This document shows, one piece after another, positions 55,187-64,000 of a DNA stretch of 64,000 nucleotides (the stretch's first letter is position 1; every line of letters starts with the position of its first letter). Below the pieces are notes generated by a model that saw only the letters and a list, made by a program, of their open reading frames with translations, made no database searches and was not told the origin of the DNA. The DNA is from Bin5 sp965200615 (lineage in GTDB: Bacteria; Chloroflexota; Anaerolineae; Caldilineales; Caldilineaceae). Where the stretch lies: contig OZ241377.1 of the NCBI GenBank assembly GCA_965200615.1, positions 3,162,001-3,226,000 on the forward strand, given 5' to 3'. The position numbers were made by a program, and so were the translations under genes.

Positions 55187-56323
55187 TTGGCGACCGCCTC
55201 TTCGACAACTGGCATTTCTCGAATTCTGCGCGCGCTCCTCATCCCGTCGCTCGCCCTGCTGGCCGCGCTGCTCGCCGGCGCCGTTGTCATGCTCCTGTCC
55301 GGCGACGACCCCATGGCTGCCTATAGCGGACTGTTCAAGGGAGCATTCGGCGACGGCAAGGGTTGGGCCAGGACGATTCGCAAAACGATCCCCTTCGTAC
55401 TGACGGGACTCTCCGTTGCTCTCGCCTTCAAGGTGGGCCTGTTCAACATCGGCGCCTCAGGTCAGTTCGTAATGGGTTCCGTCTTCGCCGTCGCCGTTGG
55501 CATCAACTTCGAAGGGCTGCCTGTCTACATGCACTTGCCCCTGGCGCTCATCGCCGGCATCGCCGGGGGCCTGCTCTGGGGCGCGATTCCCGGTATCCTC
55601 AAAGTCTATACCGGGGCCCACGAAGTTATCGTCACCATCATGCTCAACTACGTCGCCTCCCTCTTCGGCGGCTGGACAGTCTACGCCGGCGGCACCCAGG
55701 GCCAGACCCCCGGCCCCCTTTGGGACCGCACCGCCGGCGCCATCTCCGAGACGCCGGACGTGCTCCACTCCGCACAGATTCCCTGGCTGTTCGGGCCCCC
55801 ATATCGCGTACATTACGGCGTTTTTCTCGCCTTGGCCGCCGCAATCCTCGTCTGGTGGCTGATCTTCAAGACGCCCCTCGGCTTCGAAATGCGGACCGTC
55901 GGCCACAATATGCGGGCGGCACGCTACGCCGGCATTCGCGTCAACTTCACCATCATCCTGACGATGGCGCTGGCCGGCGGACTGGCCGGTCTTGCGGGCG
56001 CAATCGAAACCCTGGGTCTGAACCACAAATTCGCGCCGGAATTCGGCGGAGCCGTCGGATTTGACGGCATCACCGTGGCCCTCCTCGGGCAGACCCACCC
56101 CATCGGCGTGCTCCTGGCCGCATTCATGTTCGGCGCCCTCGACGGCGGCGCAGCTACTATGCAGTTCGAGTCCGGCGTCCCCGCCGACATAATTCAGATC
56201 ATTCAGGCGCTCGTGCTTGCCTTTGTCGCCGCGCCTCTGATCATCCGCCTGATCTTCCGACTGCGCCAGCAGACGGATCAGGACGCGGGCTCGGCAGTCA
56301 GTACAAGCTGGGGTGGCGCGTGA
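55187..56323 (+). CDS. Nucleoside ABC transporter permease (first subunit)
   Basis: 378 residues with about eight to ten spans. TTG 55187 follows ACGGAGG. The permease signature GLFNIGASGQFVMG and KVYTGAHEVIVTIMLNYVA are those of BMP-associated branched-chain-type permeases; MRTVGHNMRAARYAGI and MALAGGLAGLAGAIE follow. Its end overlaps the next permease by 4 bases (GTGA). Confidence 0.92.
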   Translation: MATASSTTGISRILRALLIPSLALLAALLAGAVVMLLSGDDPMAAYSGLFKGAFGDGKGWARTIRKTIPFVLTGLSVALAFKVGLFNIGASGQFVMGSVFAVAVGINFEGLPVYMHLPLALIAGIAGGLLWGAIPGILKVYTGAHEVIVTIMLNYVASLFGGWTVYAGGTQGQTPGPLWDRTAGAISETPDVLHSAQIPWLFGPPYRVHYGVFLALAAAILVWWLIFKTPLGFEMRTVGHNMRAARYAGIRVNFTIILTMALAGGLAGLAGAIETLGLNHKFAPEFGGAVGFDGITVALLGQTHPIGVLLAAFMFGALDGGAATMQFESGVPADIIQIIQALVLAFVAAPLIIRLIFRLRQQTDQDAGSAVSTSWGGA

Positions 56324-57387
56324 GCAAGAACGCGCCCGTTTCGGCGTTCCATCACCTGCGCAGGCGCTACGGCAACACCATGATCGTGGCGCTGGCGCTG
56401 GTCGTCATGGCGATCCTTGTGAATATGACGCCGCTGAAAGAGCAGACCTGGCTGCGTGTCCTGTTTGGAATCAGCGCGCTCAACTTCACACTGCGGGCGG
56501 CTGTGCCCCTTGTTCTCGGCGCCCTGAGCGGAATCCTGTGCGAAAGGTCCGGCATCATCAACATTGGCATTGAAGGCATGATGCTGGCCGGCGCCTTCGC
56601 CGGTTTCGTCGCCAAGACAAGCACCAATCACTGGCCGCTGGCCGCCAGTCTCATCTTCAGCGTCGCCGCCGCTGTGGCAATCGGCGGCCTCATGGGAGCC
56701 GTCCACGCGCTTTTCTCAATCCGATTTCGCATGGACCAGATCATCTCCGGCACCGTCATCATCATTCTGGCGTTGGGGACCTCCTCCTATCTCTACAACC
56801 GAGACGCAATCGCTGAAGGCAAGTTCTCCTCGATCCCTATACCTGGACTGGCCCGGATTCCCGTGATCGGACCGGTACTTTTCGATAATCCTCCCATCAC
56901 CTACCTTGCCCTGATCATGGTCGTGGTCGTGCACCTCGGTCTCTTCTATACACGCTGGGGGCTGCGGACGCGCGCCGTCGGCGAACATCCCCGCGCCGCC
57001 GACACCGTCGGCATCAATGTCAACCGCTACCGCTACGTAAACACCTCGCTGGGAGGCATGCTGGCCGGGCTGGCCGGAGCGTTCCTGGTTCTGGAAGCAG
57101 TCGGCCAGTTCCAGGAGGGCATGACCGCAGGACGCGGCTTCATTTCGCTGGCCGCAATGATCTTTGGTAACTGGAACCCTATCGGCGCGCTCGGGGCGGC
57201 GACCTTGTTTGGCTACACACAGGCCCTTCAGAACGAACTGCTGCTCGCCGGCGTCACCCAAGTGCCCCGCCAGTTCATTTCGATGCTGCCCTACGTTGTC
57301 ACCATCGTCGCCGTTTCCGGCCTCGTCGGTCGCGTGCGGCCTCCTGCCGCCGAAGGCAAAGTCTACGAAACGGAGGGCAGCGCATGA
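56320..57387 (+). CDS. Nucleoside ABC transporter permease (second subunit)
   Basis: 355 residues, multi-spanning, GTG start overlapping the previous stop. Signatures: GALSGILCERSGIINIGIEGMML, LFSIRFRMDQIISGTVIIIL, RTRAVGEHPRAADTVGINV, and AAMIFGNWNPIGALGAATLFG. Pairs with the first permease to form the transmembrane pore. Its stop overlaps the ATPase start (ATGA). Confidence 0.92.
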   Translation: MSKNAPVSAFHHLRRRYGNTMIVALALVVMAILVNMTPLKEQTWLRVLFGISALNFTLRAAVPLVLGALSGILCERSGIINIGIEGMMLAGAFAGFVAKTSTNHWPLAASLIFSVAAAVAIGGLMGAVHALFSIRFRMDQIISGTVIIILALGTSSYLYNRDAIAEGKFSSIPIPGLARIPVIGPVLFDNPPITYLALIMVVVVHLGLFYTRWGLRTRAVGEHPRAADTVGINVNRYRYVNTSLGGMLAGLAGAFLVLEAVGQFQEGMTAGRGFISLAAMIFGNWNPIGALGAATLFGYTQALQNELLLAGVTQVPRQFISMLPYVVTIVAVSGLVGRVRPPAAEGKVYETEGSA

Positions 57388-58958
57388 CAGTGACCCAACC
57401 TGCGCAGGCCCGGCAACCAAACGCCGGCCCTCCCAGGCTTGAGGCCCTGGGCATTACCAAGCTCTTCCCCGGTGTCGTCGCCAACAAGGATATCGACCTG
57501 GCGCTGCACGAAGGCGAAATCCTTGCCCTGTTGGGCGAGAACGGCGCCGGCAAATCGACCCTCATGAATATCATCTACGGGCTCTACCAGCCCACCGAGG
57601 GCCAGATTCGAGTCGACGGCAGTCCGGTGGAAATGCACTCCCCCCGCGACGCGATCGACCTCGGCATCGGCATGGTCCATCAGCATTTCCAGCTCGTGCC
57701 TGTCATGAGCGTTGTCGACAACATCATGCTGGGCAGCGAAAGCGTTGACCGCGGCCTGCTTGACCGCCAAAGCGTCTCCGCTCAGATTCAGGAGCTGTCC
57801 GAACGCTACAACATGGCCGTGGACCCCAACTCCATCATCGAAGATCTGCCTGTCGGTGTTCAGCAGCGAGTCGAAATCCTCAAAGCGCTTTACAGAAATG
57901 CTGAAATCCTGATTCTGGATGAGCCAACATCGGTTCTTACACCACAGGAGATTGAGGGCCTCTTTGAAGTAATGGAGCTTCTGCGCAGCCAGGGTAAGTC
58001 GATCATCTTCATCACCCACAAACTCAAGGAAGTGCTGCGCATCGCCGATCGCATAGCAGTCCTGCGCCGCGGCGAAATGGTGGGCGAAGCCGATCCGGCC
58101 TCCACTTCGCAGGAGAATCTCGCCGCGCTCATGGTAGGGCGCAAAGTTACGCTGGAGGTGGAAAAAGAGCCAGCAAGCGCCGGTGACGCGCTCCTGCAAC
58201 TGCGAGACATCGAGGCCAACACCGACCTTGGGGAGCCCGCTCTGCGCGGCGTCTCGCTGGACGTGCGCGCCGGCGAGATCGTGGGCGTCGCGGGCGTACA
58301 GGGCAACGGCCAGACCGAACTCGTGGAGGTTGTCACGGGCCTGCGTCCGGCCACCGGCGGGTCGGTCCTGATCAACAGGGTAGACATGACAAACGCTTCC
58401 CCCCGGCGCATCACCGAAGAGGGCGCCATCTGCCATGTGCCGGAAGACCGCCACATGTACGGCATGGTGGACGCCTACTCGGTCGCGGACAATCTCGTTC
58501 TCAGCTCCTACTACAAAAAGCCCTTTTCCTCCGGCCTCACGATGAATGAGCAGGCGATCGCGCAGCATGCCGAAGAGCTCGTAGCTCGTTTTGATGTTCG
58601 CGCCCCTTCCGTCAGGACCTCCAGCGCGAGCCTTTCCGGCGGCAACCAGCAGAAGATGGTCGTCGCCCGCGAGTTCGGCCGCCCGATCCGCTTGCTGGTG
58701 GCCGCCCAGCCGACGCGTGGGATCGACGTCGGCTCAATCGAATTCATCCACAGCCAGATCGTCGCCAAACGGGATGAAGGCGTCGCCGTACTACTGGTGA
58801 GCTATGAATTGGATGAGATCATGGCCCTTTCCGACCGCATCGTCGTCATGTTTCACGGCCAGATCAGCGCAGTTCTTCCGCGTGGCGACGCAACCCGCGA
58901 AAAAATCGGCCTCCTGATGGCGGGTGTAAGCGGGGAAGATGAATCGAGAACCGGATGA
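57384..58958 (+). CDS. Nucleoside ABC transporter ATPase with two nucleotide-binding domains
   Basis: 524 residues. First domain: Walker A GENGAGKST, signature LPVGVQQRVEILKAL, Walker B ILDEPTSVL. Second domain: modified Walker A GVQGNGQTE, LSGGNQQKMVVARE, and AQPTRGIDVGS. This layout (RbsA/NupO-like, with a degenerate Walker A in the second half) is normal for importers of ribose and nucleosides. Last gene of the BMP operon. Confidence 0.95.
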   Translation: MTVTQPAQARQPNAGPPRLEALGITKLFPGVVANKDIDLALHEGEILALLGENGAGKSTLMNIIYGLYQPTEGQIRVDGSPVEMHSPRDAIDLGIGMVHQHFQLVPVMSVVDNIMLGSESVDRGLLDRQSVSAQIQELSERYNMAVDPNSIIEDLPVGVQQRVEILKALYRNAEILILDEPTSVLTPQEIEGLFEVMELLRSQGKSIIFITHKLKEVLRIADRIAVLRRGEMVGEADPASTSQENLAALMVGRKVTLEVEKEPASAGDALLQLRDIEANTDLGEPALRGVSLDVRAGEIVGVAGVQGNGQTELVEVVTGLRPATGGSVLINRVDMTNASPRRITEEGAICHVPEDRHMYGMVDAYSVADNLVLSSYYKKPFSSGLTMNEQAIAQHAEELVARFDVRAPSVRTSSASLSGGNQQKMVVAREFGRPIRLLVAAQPTRGIDVGSIEFIHSQIVAKRDEGVAVLLVSYELDEIMALSDRIVVMFHGQISAVLPRGDATREKIGLLMAGVSGEDESRTG

Positions 58959-59048
58959 CCGGCTAAGCGCCGCCAGCTGCGCTATGTCGGCGAAGCGTAA
59001 GTATCTGTTTATATTCAGAAGAGACAAGGGAAAGAATAGAAGGACCGG

Positions 59049-60707
59049 ATGACAGATCCCGCCCTGGACCAGCCCCAACTCGAAGAGTACGACGACATAG
59101 ACGGCGAGGTCAGATATCCTCACACCAACGGCGAACTCTACTTTGTCGCCGACAGGGACAGCGATCTCTACGATCTGCGCTGGCACTGGCACAGGCGCGC
59201 CTATGCCCGTTCCATCCGCATCCGCATCGACGCGCCGATCTACACCTCCAGCGGTATCAGCAGCGAGCAGCTGGATGATGTCCTCCCCCTCGCCGTCCAA
59301 CTCTACCCCGGCTACCAGGAGACGATCTACGGCGTCGAAGGCGTGATTGTCAGCAAACGCATCTTCGCGCCGCTCGACAGCTACTACGATCGGTCGCTTC
59401 TGTGGATGATGGAGGCCCAGGCCGAAGGGGATCGTCTGATCCAGATTCGCGTCGAGATCGACTGGGGCGAACCCCTCGAACAACGCATGGTCGACGGGCT
59501 CCTGGTCGCGCAGAAAGATCCCGGCGAAGCCAAGGGGGCCCACGGCCAGCGCAACGCCGAGAGTACGCGCGTCTTCGGCGCCGCAGAAGGCCGCCCCGAC
59601 CTTGTCGACTTTCCCACCGACTCGCAGGCGCGCCTGGTCTATCATGTGCTCGTGGCAGGCCAGGTAGACCTCCCCCTGATCCTGACGCTGAGTGATGTCG
59701 GCGAGCAGGTAGCCTGGAACGGCTTTCTCGTCCAGCGGGACATCTCACGCGCCTTCAAGCGCAGCCGCAACAGCTGGCACGACATCACGCACCGGGGAAG
59801 GCTGTGGTCCCCGGACGCTGCCGCCAACCAGGCTGTCCAGCAGGCCAAAATCGGCGCCGTGCAGCGTCTGGCCCGTTTCCGCTCCGGCTACGCGCCCGCC
59901 GACCGCTCGATCGAGTCCGTTCCCGGCCTGGTCGATCTGTTCGACACCTTCGCGCCCGTACACAGCCGCGCCATGCTGGACACCCTGCGCCGGGTCGCCG
60001 AACGCGCCGGCGGCGCACTCCCCCGTCAGCTGCCTGTTCTCCCTCGCGGGCCGATCGACGTGCCCGAAGACGGCATCCCCTTCGCCGCGGCTGCCTACCT
60101 GGAGACCCTTCACAAGCACCTGCAGCGCCTCCCCGACCGGGAATGGCTGGCTACGCACCAGCAAGCGCTGACGACCACCGCTAATGAACTGAGCGCCTTC
60201 TGCCAAGCGCTTACTGGCTCAGGCGCCTCCGAGAATTCGATCACATGCGCGACAGATGCAGCCCGCCGCGCATTGACAGCTGCCTCTGCCCTGGCCCGCC
60301 AACTGAATCAGACTGAAGACGCCGCCAGATGGGCCGGCGCGGCTGAACAGGCAGGCGACAGCGAGAAGCGGTCAACATCCATCCAGCCCTCGACCGCCGA
60401 TTTATCTATCTGGAATCTGATCGGCATCGCCACAGACGAGGGCGAGCTGACCATACAGGGGGAGTGGCCTTCCCACTGGGACTGGTGGGCGCTTCTCCAA
60501 CTTCCCTTCAGAGCAAAGGAGGAGGACGACGCAGTCAGCCTCCTCTGGGACGGCGAAATGCTGCACTCAACCCGCCCGGTCACCTTCGACGGCCCGATCA
60601 CGGTTCAGAATCAGGTCCACGCTTTCGGCTCGGATGAACACAGCTTTGACCTGCGCTTCCGCCTGGGCAGCGAACTGTTCATTCCCACCTTCCTTTCCGA
60701 ACCTTAG
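59049..60707 (+). CDS. Uncharacterised 552-residue protein
   Basis: No signal peptide and no membrane spans. The N-terminus (TNGELYFVADRDSDLYDL, IDAPIYTSSGIS) and the aromatic-rich C-terminus (TIQGEWPSHWDWWALLQLPFRAKE) look like beta-rich domains, and the middle is helical (RAMLDTLRRVAERAGGAL, HKHLQRLPDREWLATHQQAL). Overall it is reminiscent of carbohydrate-active enzymes with a sandwich domain and helical barrel, but no catalytic motif is evident. It lies 90 bases after the nucleoside transporter ATPase, so it could belong to the same transcript. Family not recognised. Confidence 0.75.
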   Translation: MTDPALDQPQLEEYDDIDGEVRYPHTNGELYFVADRDSDLYDLRWHWHRRAYARSIRIRIDAPIYTSSGISSEQLDDVLPLAVQLYPGYQETIYGVEGVIVSKRIFAPLDSYYDRSLLWMMEAQAEGDRLIQIRVEIDWGEPLEQRMVDGLLVAQKDPGEAKGAHGQRNAESTRVFGAAEGRPDLVDFPTDSQARLVYHVLVAGQVDLPLILTLSDVGEQVAWNGFLVQRDISRAFKRSRNSWHDITHRGRLWSPDAAANQAVQQAKIGAVQRLARFRSGYAPADRSIESVPGLVDLFDTFAPVHSRAMLDTLRRVAERAGGALPRQLPVLPRGPIDVPEDGIPFAAAAYLETLHKHLQRLPDREWLATHQQALTTTANELSAFCQALTGSGASENSITCATDAARRALTAASALARQLNQTEDAARWAGAAEQAGDSEKRSTSIQPSTADLSIWNLIGIATDEGELTIQGEWPSHWDWWALLQLPFRAKEEDDAVSLLWDGEMLHSTRPVTFDGPITVQNQVHAFGSDEHSFDLRFRLGSELFIPTFLSEP

Positions 60708-60809
60708 TCAGACAGGCAATTCAATCTGATCTCTGCAAAGAGAAAATGCCGGGAAAGGAACTGTGCGTCGGCAATAGCCGGTCTTCGTCAGTCATCAAAG
60801 AAAAACCGC

Positions 60810-61892
60810 ATGACTACCGCTTTCGTCTACGATCCCTTTGAACGAAATCATAGCTTCCCAGGCCATCCAGAATGCCTGGAACGCATGCAGAGCACGCTGG
60901 CGCTGCTGCAAGCCGACGGCATCCTCGATACATTGACCCGCCTGCCCAATTCAACTGCCCCTCTCGACCAGATTCTTGCCGTACACAGCGCTGCCTACAT
61001 CGAACAGCTCCAGGAAATATGTCAGGGCATTGGCGGGTCTGCCTCCGACGGAAGGCAGAGCGTTCAGAGTTGGGATCAATCAGCATTGTGGCTCGACCCG
61101 GACACCTACGTTCTCCGCGCCAGCTGGGAAGCGGGCCTGCGCGCCGCGGGCGGCCTGCTGCAACTTGCCGACGCCGTGATGACAGGCGCCGCCGCCAACG
61201 GCTTCGCCATGGTGCGGCCGCCGGGCCACCATGCCCGGCCTCGCGGCGCCAAAGGATTCTGCCTGTTCGGCAATGTCGCCGTCGCCGCACGTCATGCCCA
61301 GAAAAAACACGGCGCCGAACGTGTTCTCATCGTCGACTTCGACGTTCATCACGGCAACGGCACCGAGGAGATCTTCTTCGACGATCCAACCGTTCTCTTT
61401 GTCAGCATCCACCAGTACCCGCACTACCCCTTCAGCGGTAGCATCGACGAGGTCGGGTACGGCCCCGGCGAAGGCTTTAACGTTAACGTTCCCTTTCCAG
61501 CTGGTGTCGGCGATGCCGGCTATCTTTCAGCTTTCCAGCAGCTGATAGACCCGCTCGCACAGGAATTCAGGCCGGACGTCATCTTCCTTTCCGCCGGCTT
61601 CGACGGCCACTGGATGGACCCCCTCAGCGGCCACCGAGTGAGCGTAGACGGCTACGCGTCGATGGTGGCGGAGTTGATGGCCCTTGCGGAAACGCTCTGC
61701 GGAGGGAGGCTGATCTGCACGCTGGAGGGCGGCTACGATCTGGATGCCTTGCCCCATTGCATACTCTCGACGCTGCGCGTACTCAGTCGCAGCCCAGCTG
61801 GCCGCAGCGATCCCTTCGGCGCTGTCGAAGGCAACCCGCAAGCCGCGGAAAAAGTGATTTCAGCGGTTAAACGCCGTCTGGGAATTCGCTGA
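60810..61892 (+). CDS. Histone deacetylase-family amidohydrolase (acetoin-utilisation/acetylpolyamine-type)
   Basis: 360 residues. Zinc and catalytic residues are all visible: RPPGHHARP (catalytic His pair), DFDVHHGNGTEEIFF (zinc Asp and His), SAGFDGHWMDPL (second zinc Asp), and LEGGYDLDAL (catalytic Tyr). Starts with FVYDPFERNHSFPGHPECLER. Bacterial members remove acetyl groups from lysines or polyamines. It starts 102 bases after the unknown protein. Confidence 0.93.
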   Translation: MTTAFVYDPFERNHSFPGHPECLERMQSTLALLQADGILDTLTRLPNSTAPLDQILAVHSAAYIEQLQEICQGIGGSASDGRQSVQSWDQSALWLDPDTYVLRASWEAGLRAAGGLLQLADAVMTGAAANGFAMVRPPGHHARPRGAKGFCLFGNVAVAARHAQKKHGAERVLIVDFDVHHGNGTEEIFFDDPTVLFVSIHQYPHYPFSGSIDEVGYGPGEGFNVNVPFPAGVGDAGYLSAFQQLIDPLAQEFRPDVIFLSAGFDGHWMDPLSGHRVSVDGYASMVAELMALAETLCGGRLICTLEGGYDLDALPHCILSTLRVLSRSPAGRSDPFGAVEGNPQAAEKVISAVKRRLGIR

Positions 61893-62061
61893 AACGCGCT
61901 GAATTCGGTAGACTGGCAACCTGTGGATCTGTTGAGGACTGCCTCAATGGAGACCAAGGCCGGTTTCCGCTTGGCCAAAATCAAATTGCGAACAGCCGCC
62001 ACACAAAACGATCTGGAGAGCCGGTTGCCCTCAACAGGTCATTCGTACAGCAAGAGGAAAA

Positions 62062-62325
62062 ATGCACACTATTATCCTGCAGACCAAGGCCCGTCAGTCA
62101 TCCACAGGCAAAACCTGGCGAATCGAAGTTCTGGGTGACAGCCTCATAAAGGAGGATGTCAAAGTCTCGATAGGCGAACTCGAATACCACCCTGCCAAAG
62201 CCGAACGTCGTTCCCTGATCGACATCCTGACGATTATCGAACGTCATAACTTTCGCATCTGCCACGTCGAGCACAAACCCAATGACGACGGGCTGGAGGA
62301 ATGGATGTTCATTTTGCAGGGTTGA
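62062..62325 (+). CDS. Small unknown protein (87 residues)
   Basis: Starts after AAGAGGAAAA. Contains MHTIILQTKARQSSTGK, ELEYHPAKAERRSLIDIL and HNFRICHVEHKPNDDGLEEW, and ends FILQG. No motif or membrane span is recognised. It lies between the deacetylase and the glycerophosphodiesterase genes. Balanced composition and codon bias like its neighbours suggest it is real. Confidence 0.55.
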   Translation: MHTIILQTKARQSSTGKTWRIEVLGDSLIKEDVKVSIGELEYHPAKAERRSLIDILTIIERHNFRICHVEHKPNDDGLEEWMFILQG

Positions 62326-62481
62326 ACCCTGCCGTGAACCCCTTCGCGGCAGAGGAAAAGCTCCCGTCGTTCAGCGAGCGTGCCAGCAGGCATCGCAGCG
62401 CCGCTCGCAGCCCTGAACGCGTTGACGCCGGAAACTCGACGTGCCATCCGCCTGGAAAATCAGTCCCGCTATTGGAGAGTC

Positions 62482-63315
62482 GTGACGAAACAGCCGCAGA
62501 TCTTCGCCCACCGCGGCGCCAATGCCGTCGCGCCGGAGAATACACTCCCCGCGTTTGAAAAAGCGCTCGAAATGGGCGTCGACGGCATCGAACTCGATGT
62601 ACAGGCCACCGCCGACGGCGCATTGGTCGTCCTGCACGACTTCAGCCTTGAACGCGCAACCACCGGCGCCGGCCCCCTTCGCACCCACACGCTGGCCCAG
62701 CTCGCAGCACTTGATGCCGGCGTCCGCTTCGACGACGCGTTTTCAGGCACACCGATTCCTACCTTGGAGCAGGTCTTCGACCTGGTGGAAGATCGCTGCA
62801 TTGTCAATGTAGAGATCAAGAACATGGACCGGAACGGTGGCCGCGAAGCCGAACCCTTGGCTCGCTTGATCAAACGGCGTGAGCTCTTCGACCAGGTCAT
62901 CGTCTCCAGCTTCAATCCCATCTCCCTCCGCAAGATGCGGCAGCTGGATCCCTCGATAGCCCTCGGACTGCTCTATTTCAGCAAGCCGCCGCGCCAAAGC
63001 GGGGAAACGGGAAACTTCCTGCAGAAAGTCCGCAACCTCCCGCTCAAGCATCTTTTTCTCCATCTGTCCCGACCACTGCTTAGCCGGGGCATCGCGCCGG
63101 AAGCCCTCCATCCTCACTTCGCCTCAATCGACGCACAGTTGGTCGAAACTGCCCGCAGCCGCGGCCAGCTCGTAAACGCCTGGACCGTCAATAGCGCGGC
63201 AGAGGCTCGGAGGCTGGCCAGCCTGGGCGTGGACGCCATCATCACAGATCTGCCCGACGTGATCCGCCAAGGGCTGTCGCCGGCCGGAACGCCGCAGCTC
63301 CCTCCCGCCGCCTGA
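62482..63315 (+). CDS. Glycerophosphodiester phosphodiesterase
   Basis: About 278 residues. GTG 62482 with GGAGA upstream is favoured over GTG 62380. TIM-barrel GDPD signatures: FAHRGANAVAPENTLPAF with His and Arg, GVDGIELDVQATADGALVVLHD with the metal Glu and Asp and the catalytic His, NVEIKNM, and the C-terminal VNAWTVNSAAEARRLASLG and GVDAIITDLPD. No signal peptide, so it is cytoplasmic. It splits glycerophosphodiesters to glycerol-3-phosphate and an alcohol. The stop is 4 bases before mevalonate kinase. Confidence 0.94.
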   Translation: MTKQPQIFAHRGANAVAPENTLPAFEKALEMGVDGIELDVQATADGALVVLHDFSLERATTGAGPLRTHTLAQLAALDAGVRFDDAFSGTPIPTLEQVFDLVEDRCIVNVEIKNMDRNGGREAEPLARLIKRRELFDQVIVSSFNPISLRKMRQLDPSIALGLLYFSKPPRQSGETGNFLQKVRNLPLKHLFLHLSRPLLSRGIAPEALHPHFASIDAQLVETARSRGQLVNAWTVNSAAEARRLASLGVDAIITDLPDVIRQGLSPAGTPQLPPAA

Positions 63316-63319
63316 CCAC

Positions 63320-64000
63320 ATGACAACCTCCACGGCAAGCGCCCCGGGCAAAGCCATCCTGTTCGGCGAACACGCCGTCGTCTACGGCAGGGCGGCTATC
63401 GCCGTTCCCGTGGCGAAAGTGAAAGCGACAGCCACCATCACGGACGCGCCCGCGGGGAGCGGCTGCACAATCGCAGCGCCCGACGTCGGCGCCCGCGTTC
63501 ACCTTTCTACTCCACAAGAAGACCCTCTGGCTCTCGCCGTCCGCCTGGCAATCGCAGAGGCCGGTATCGAAGAAGAACCGGATTGGCAAATCACAGTGCG
63601 CAGCGACATTCCCATCGCCGGCGGGATGGGCAGCGGCGCGGCTGTAAGCGCCGCCCTCGTGCAAGCCGTCTTCGCCCACTGCAATCTTTCCTCCCACTGC
63701 AATCTTTCCGCCCACCGCCAGCCGCGAGCCGAGACCGTCAACCGGATCGTCTACGCCGTTGAAAAACTGCACCACGCCAACCCAAGCGGCATCGACAATA
63801 CCGTCGTCGTCTACCAGCAGCCCGTCCGGTTCGTCCGTGGCCAGCCGCCGCGGCGATTCGACATCGCCCGCCCATTTCACCTGGTCATTGCCGACACCGG
63901 TATCGCCAGTTCGACCGCCGCAGTTGTATCCGACGTACGCCGCGCCTGGGAACAGGACACGGAGCGTTACGAAACGATCTTTGACGGCATTGGCGAAATA
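63320..64000 (+). CDS. mvk: Mevalonate kinase, incomplete at the window edge
   Basis: The frame from ATG 63320 stays open to the end of the window (227 residues seen). GHMP-kinase signatures: SAPGKAILFGEHAVVYGRAAIAVP, then the phosphate loop GGMGSGAAVSAAL and NPSGIDNTVVVY. The order and the His-Ala-Val-Val-Tyr sequence favour mevalonate kinase over other GHMP kinases. It implies isoprenoid synthesis through mevalonate, which several Chloroflexota use. An 18-base tandem duplication lies inside (63675-63710). Confidence 0.88.
   Translation, partial: MTTSTASAPGKAILFGEHAVVYGRAAIAVPVAKVKATATITDAPAGSGCTIAAPDVGARVHLSTPQEDPLALAVRLAIAEAGIEEEPDWQITVRSDIPIAGGMGSGAAVSAALVQAVFAHCNLSSHCNLSAHRQPRAETVNRIVYAVEKLHHANPSGIDNTVVVYQQPVRFVRGQPPRRFDIARPFHLVIADTGIASSTAAVVSDVRRAWEQDTERYETIFDGIGEI
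63675..63710 (+). repeat. Tandem 18-bp duplication inside mevalonate kinase
   Basis: Two adjacent 18-base units, CCCACTGCAATCTTTCCT (63675-63692) and CCCACTGCAATCTTTCCG (63693-63710), differ only in the last base. They keep the frame and double a six-residue segment (HCNLSSHCNLSA) on a loop after the phosphate-binding motif. Confidence 0.85.

Noticed and set aside
57363..58568. A 401-residue minus-strand open frame over the ABC ATPase
   Set aside because: Shadow of a well-conserved ABC gene; no domain features.

Overview
The window is a gene-dense stretch of bacterial chromosome (about 60 protein genes, few gaps over 300 bases). Most of it is GC-rich, with start codons ATG, GTG and TTG, good GGAGG-type ribosome sites and sigma70-like promoters (TTGaca-17-TAtaaT). 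The gene content fits an aerobic member of the Chloroflexota, perhaps Caldilineae or Anaerolineae. The clues are a SufR-led suf cluster, a bacterial mevalonate kinase, TrmFO, an archaeal-like DPM1 glycosyltransferase, two-subunit-type methylmalonyl-CoA mutase, and cytochrome oxidase assembly factors (SCO1, CtaG). This placement is inference from gene content; no rRNA gene is present to confirm it.

Layout. 1-5.8 kb: HIT protein, then a minus-strand glyA-radA-methyltransferase operon, SCO1 and a frameshifted thpR. 5.8-14.2 kb: an Amt-like channel without its pore histidines, mltG with a binding-protein-like lipoprotein, a GT4 glycosyltransferase, thymidine phosphorylase and trmFO. 14.2-26.5 kb: envelope genes, namely an SH3 lipoprotein, a GT2 polyprenyl-phosphate sugar synthase abutting a 1530-residue YfhO-flippase fusion, an alkyltransferase-like protein, CtaG, a metallopeptidase lipoprotein, PAP2 phosphatase and a nucleotidyltransferase. 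26.6-31.9 kb: a minus-strand operon yceD-rpmF-fabD-fabG-nusB-tatB-tatC plus a small coiled-coil gene. 32.1-38.9 kb: sufR-sufC-sufB-sufD-rhodanese-sufU-Rieske-sufT, driven by a strong promoter overlapped by a long palindrome. 39-42.6 kb: TPR and HEAT-like proteins. 42.7-45.5 kb: dnaX-ybaB-recR. 45.5-51.9 kb: methylmalonyl-CoA mutase and epimerase, split by an AT-richer helicase + DUF2290-like module. 52-59 kb: a nucleoside diphosphate kinase-like protein, rsfS and a BMP-type nucleoside ABC transporter. 59-64 kb: an unknown 552-residue protein, a histone-deacetylase-family enzyme, a small unknown, a glycerophosphodiesterase and the start of mevalonate kinase.

The two most notable systems are: (1) the GT2 + [YfhO-type GT-C fused to a Wzx-type flippase] pair, which looks like a complete three-step extracytoplasmic glycosylation machine in two adjoining genes; and (2) a two-gene helicase/DUF2290 module of foreign composition, start-stop overlapped and inserted between two genes of the propionyl/methylmalonyl-CoA pathway, a candidate defence or mobile-element-related module. 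The suf operon is also unusual: it has sufU but no sufS, and a tandem-rhodanese sulfurtransferase takes its place.
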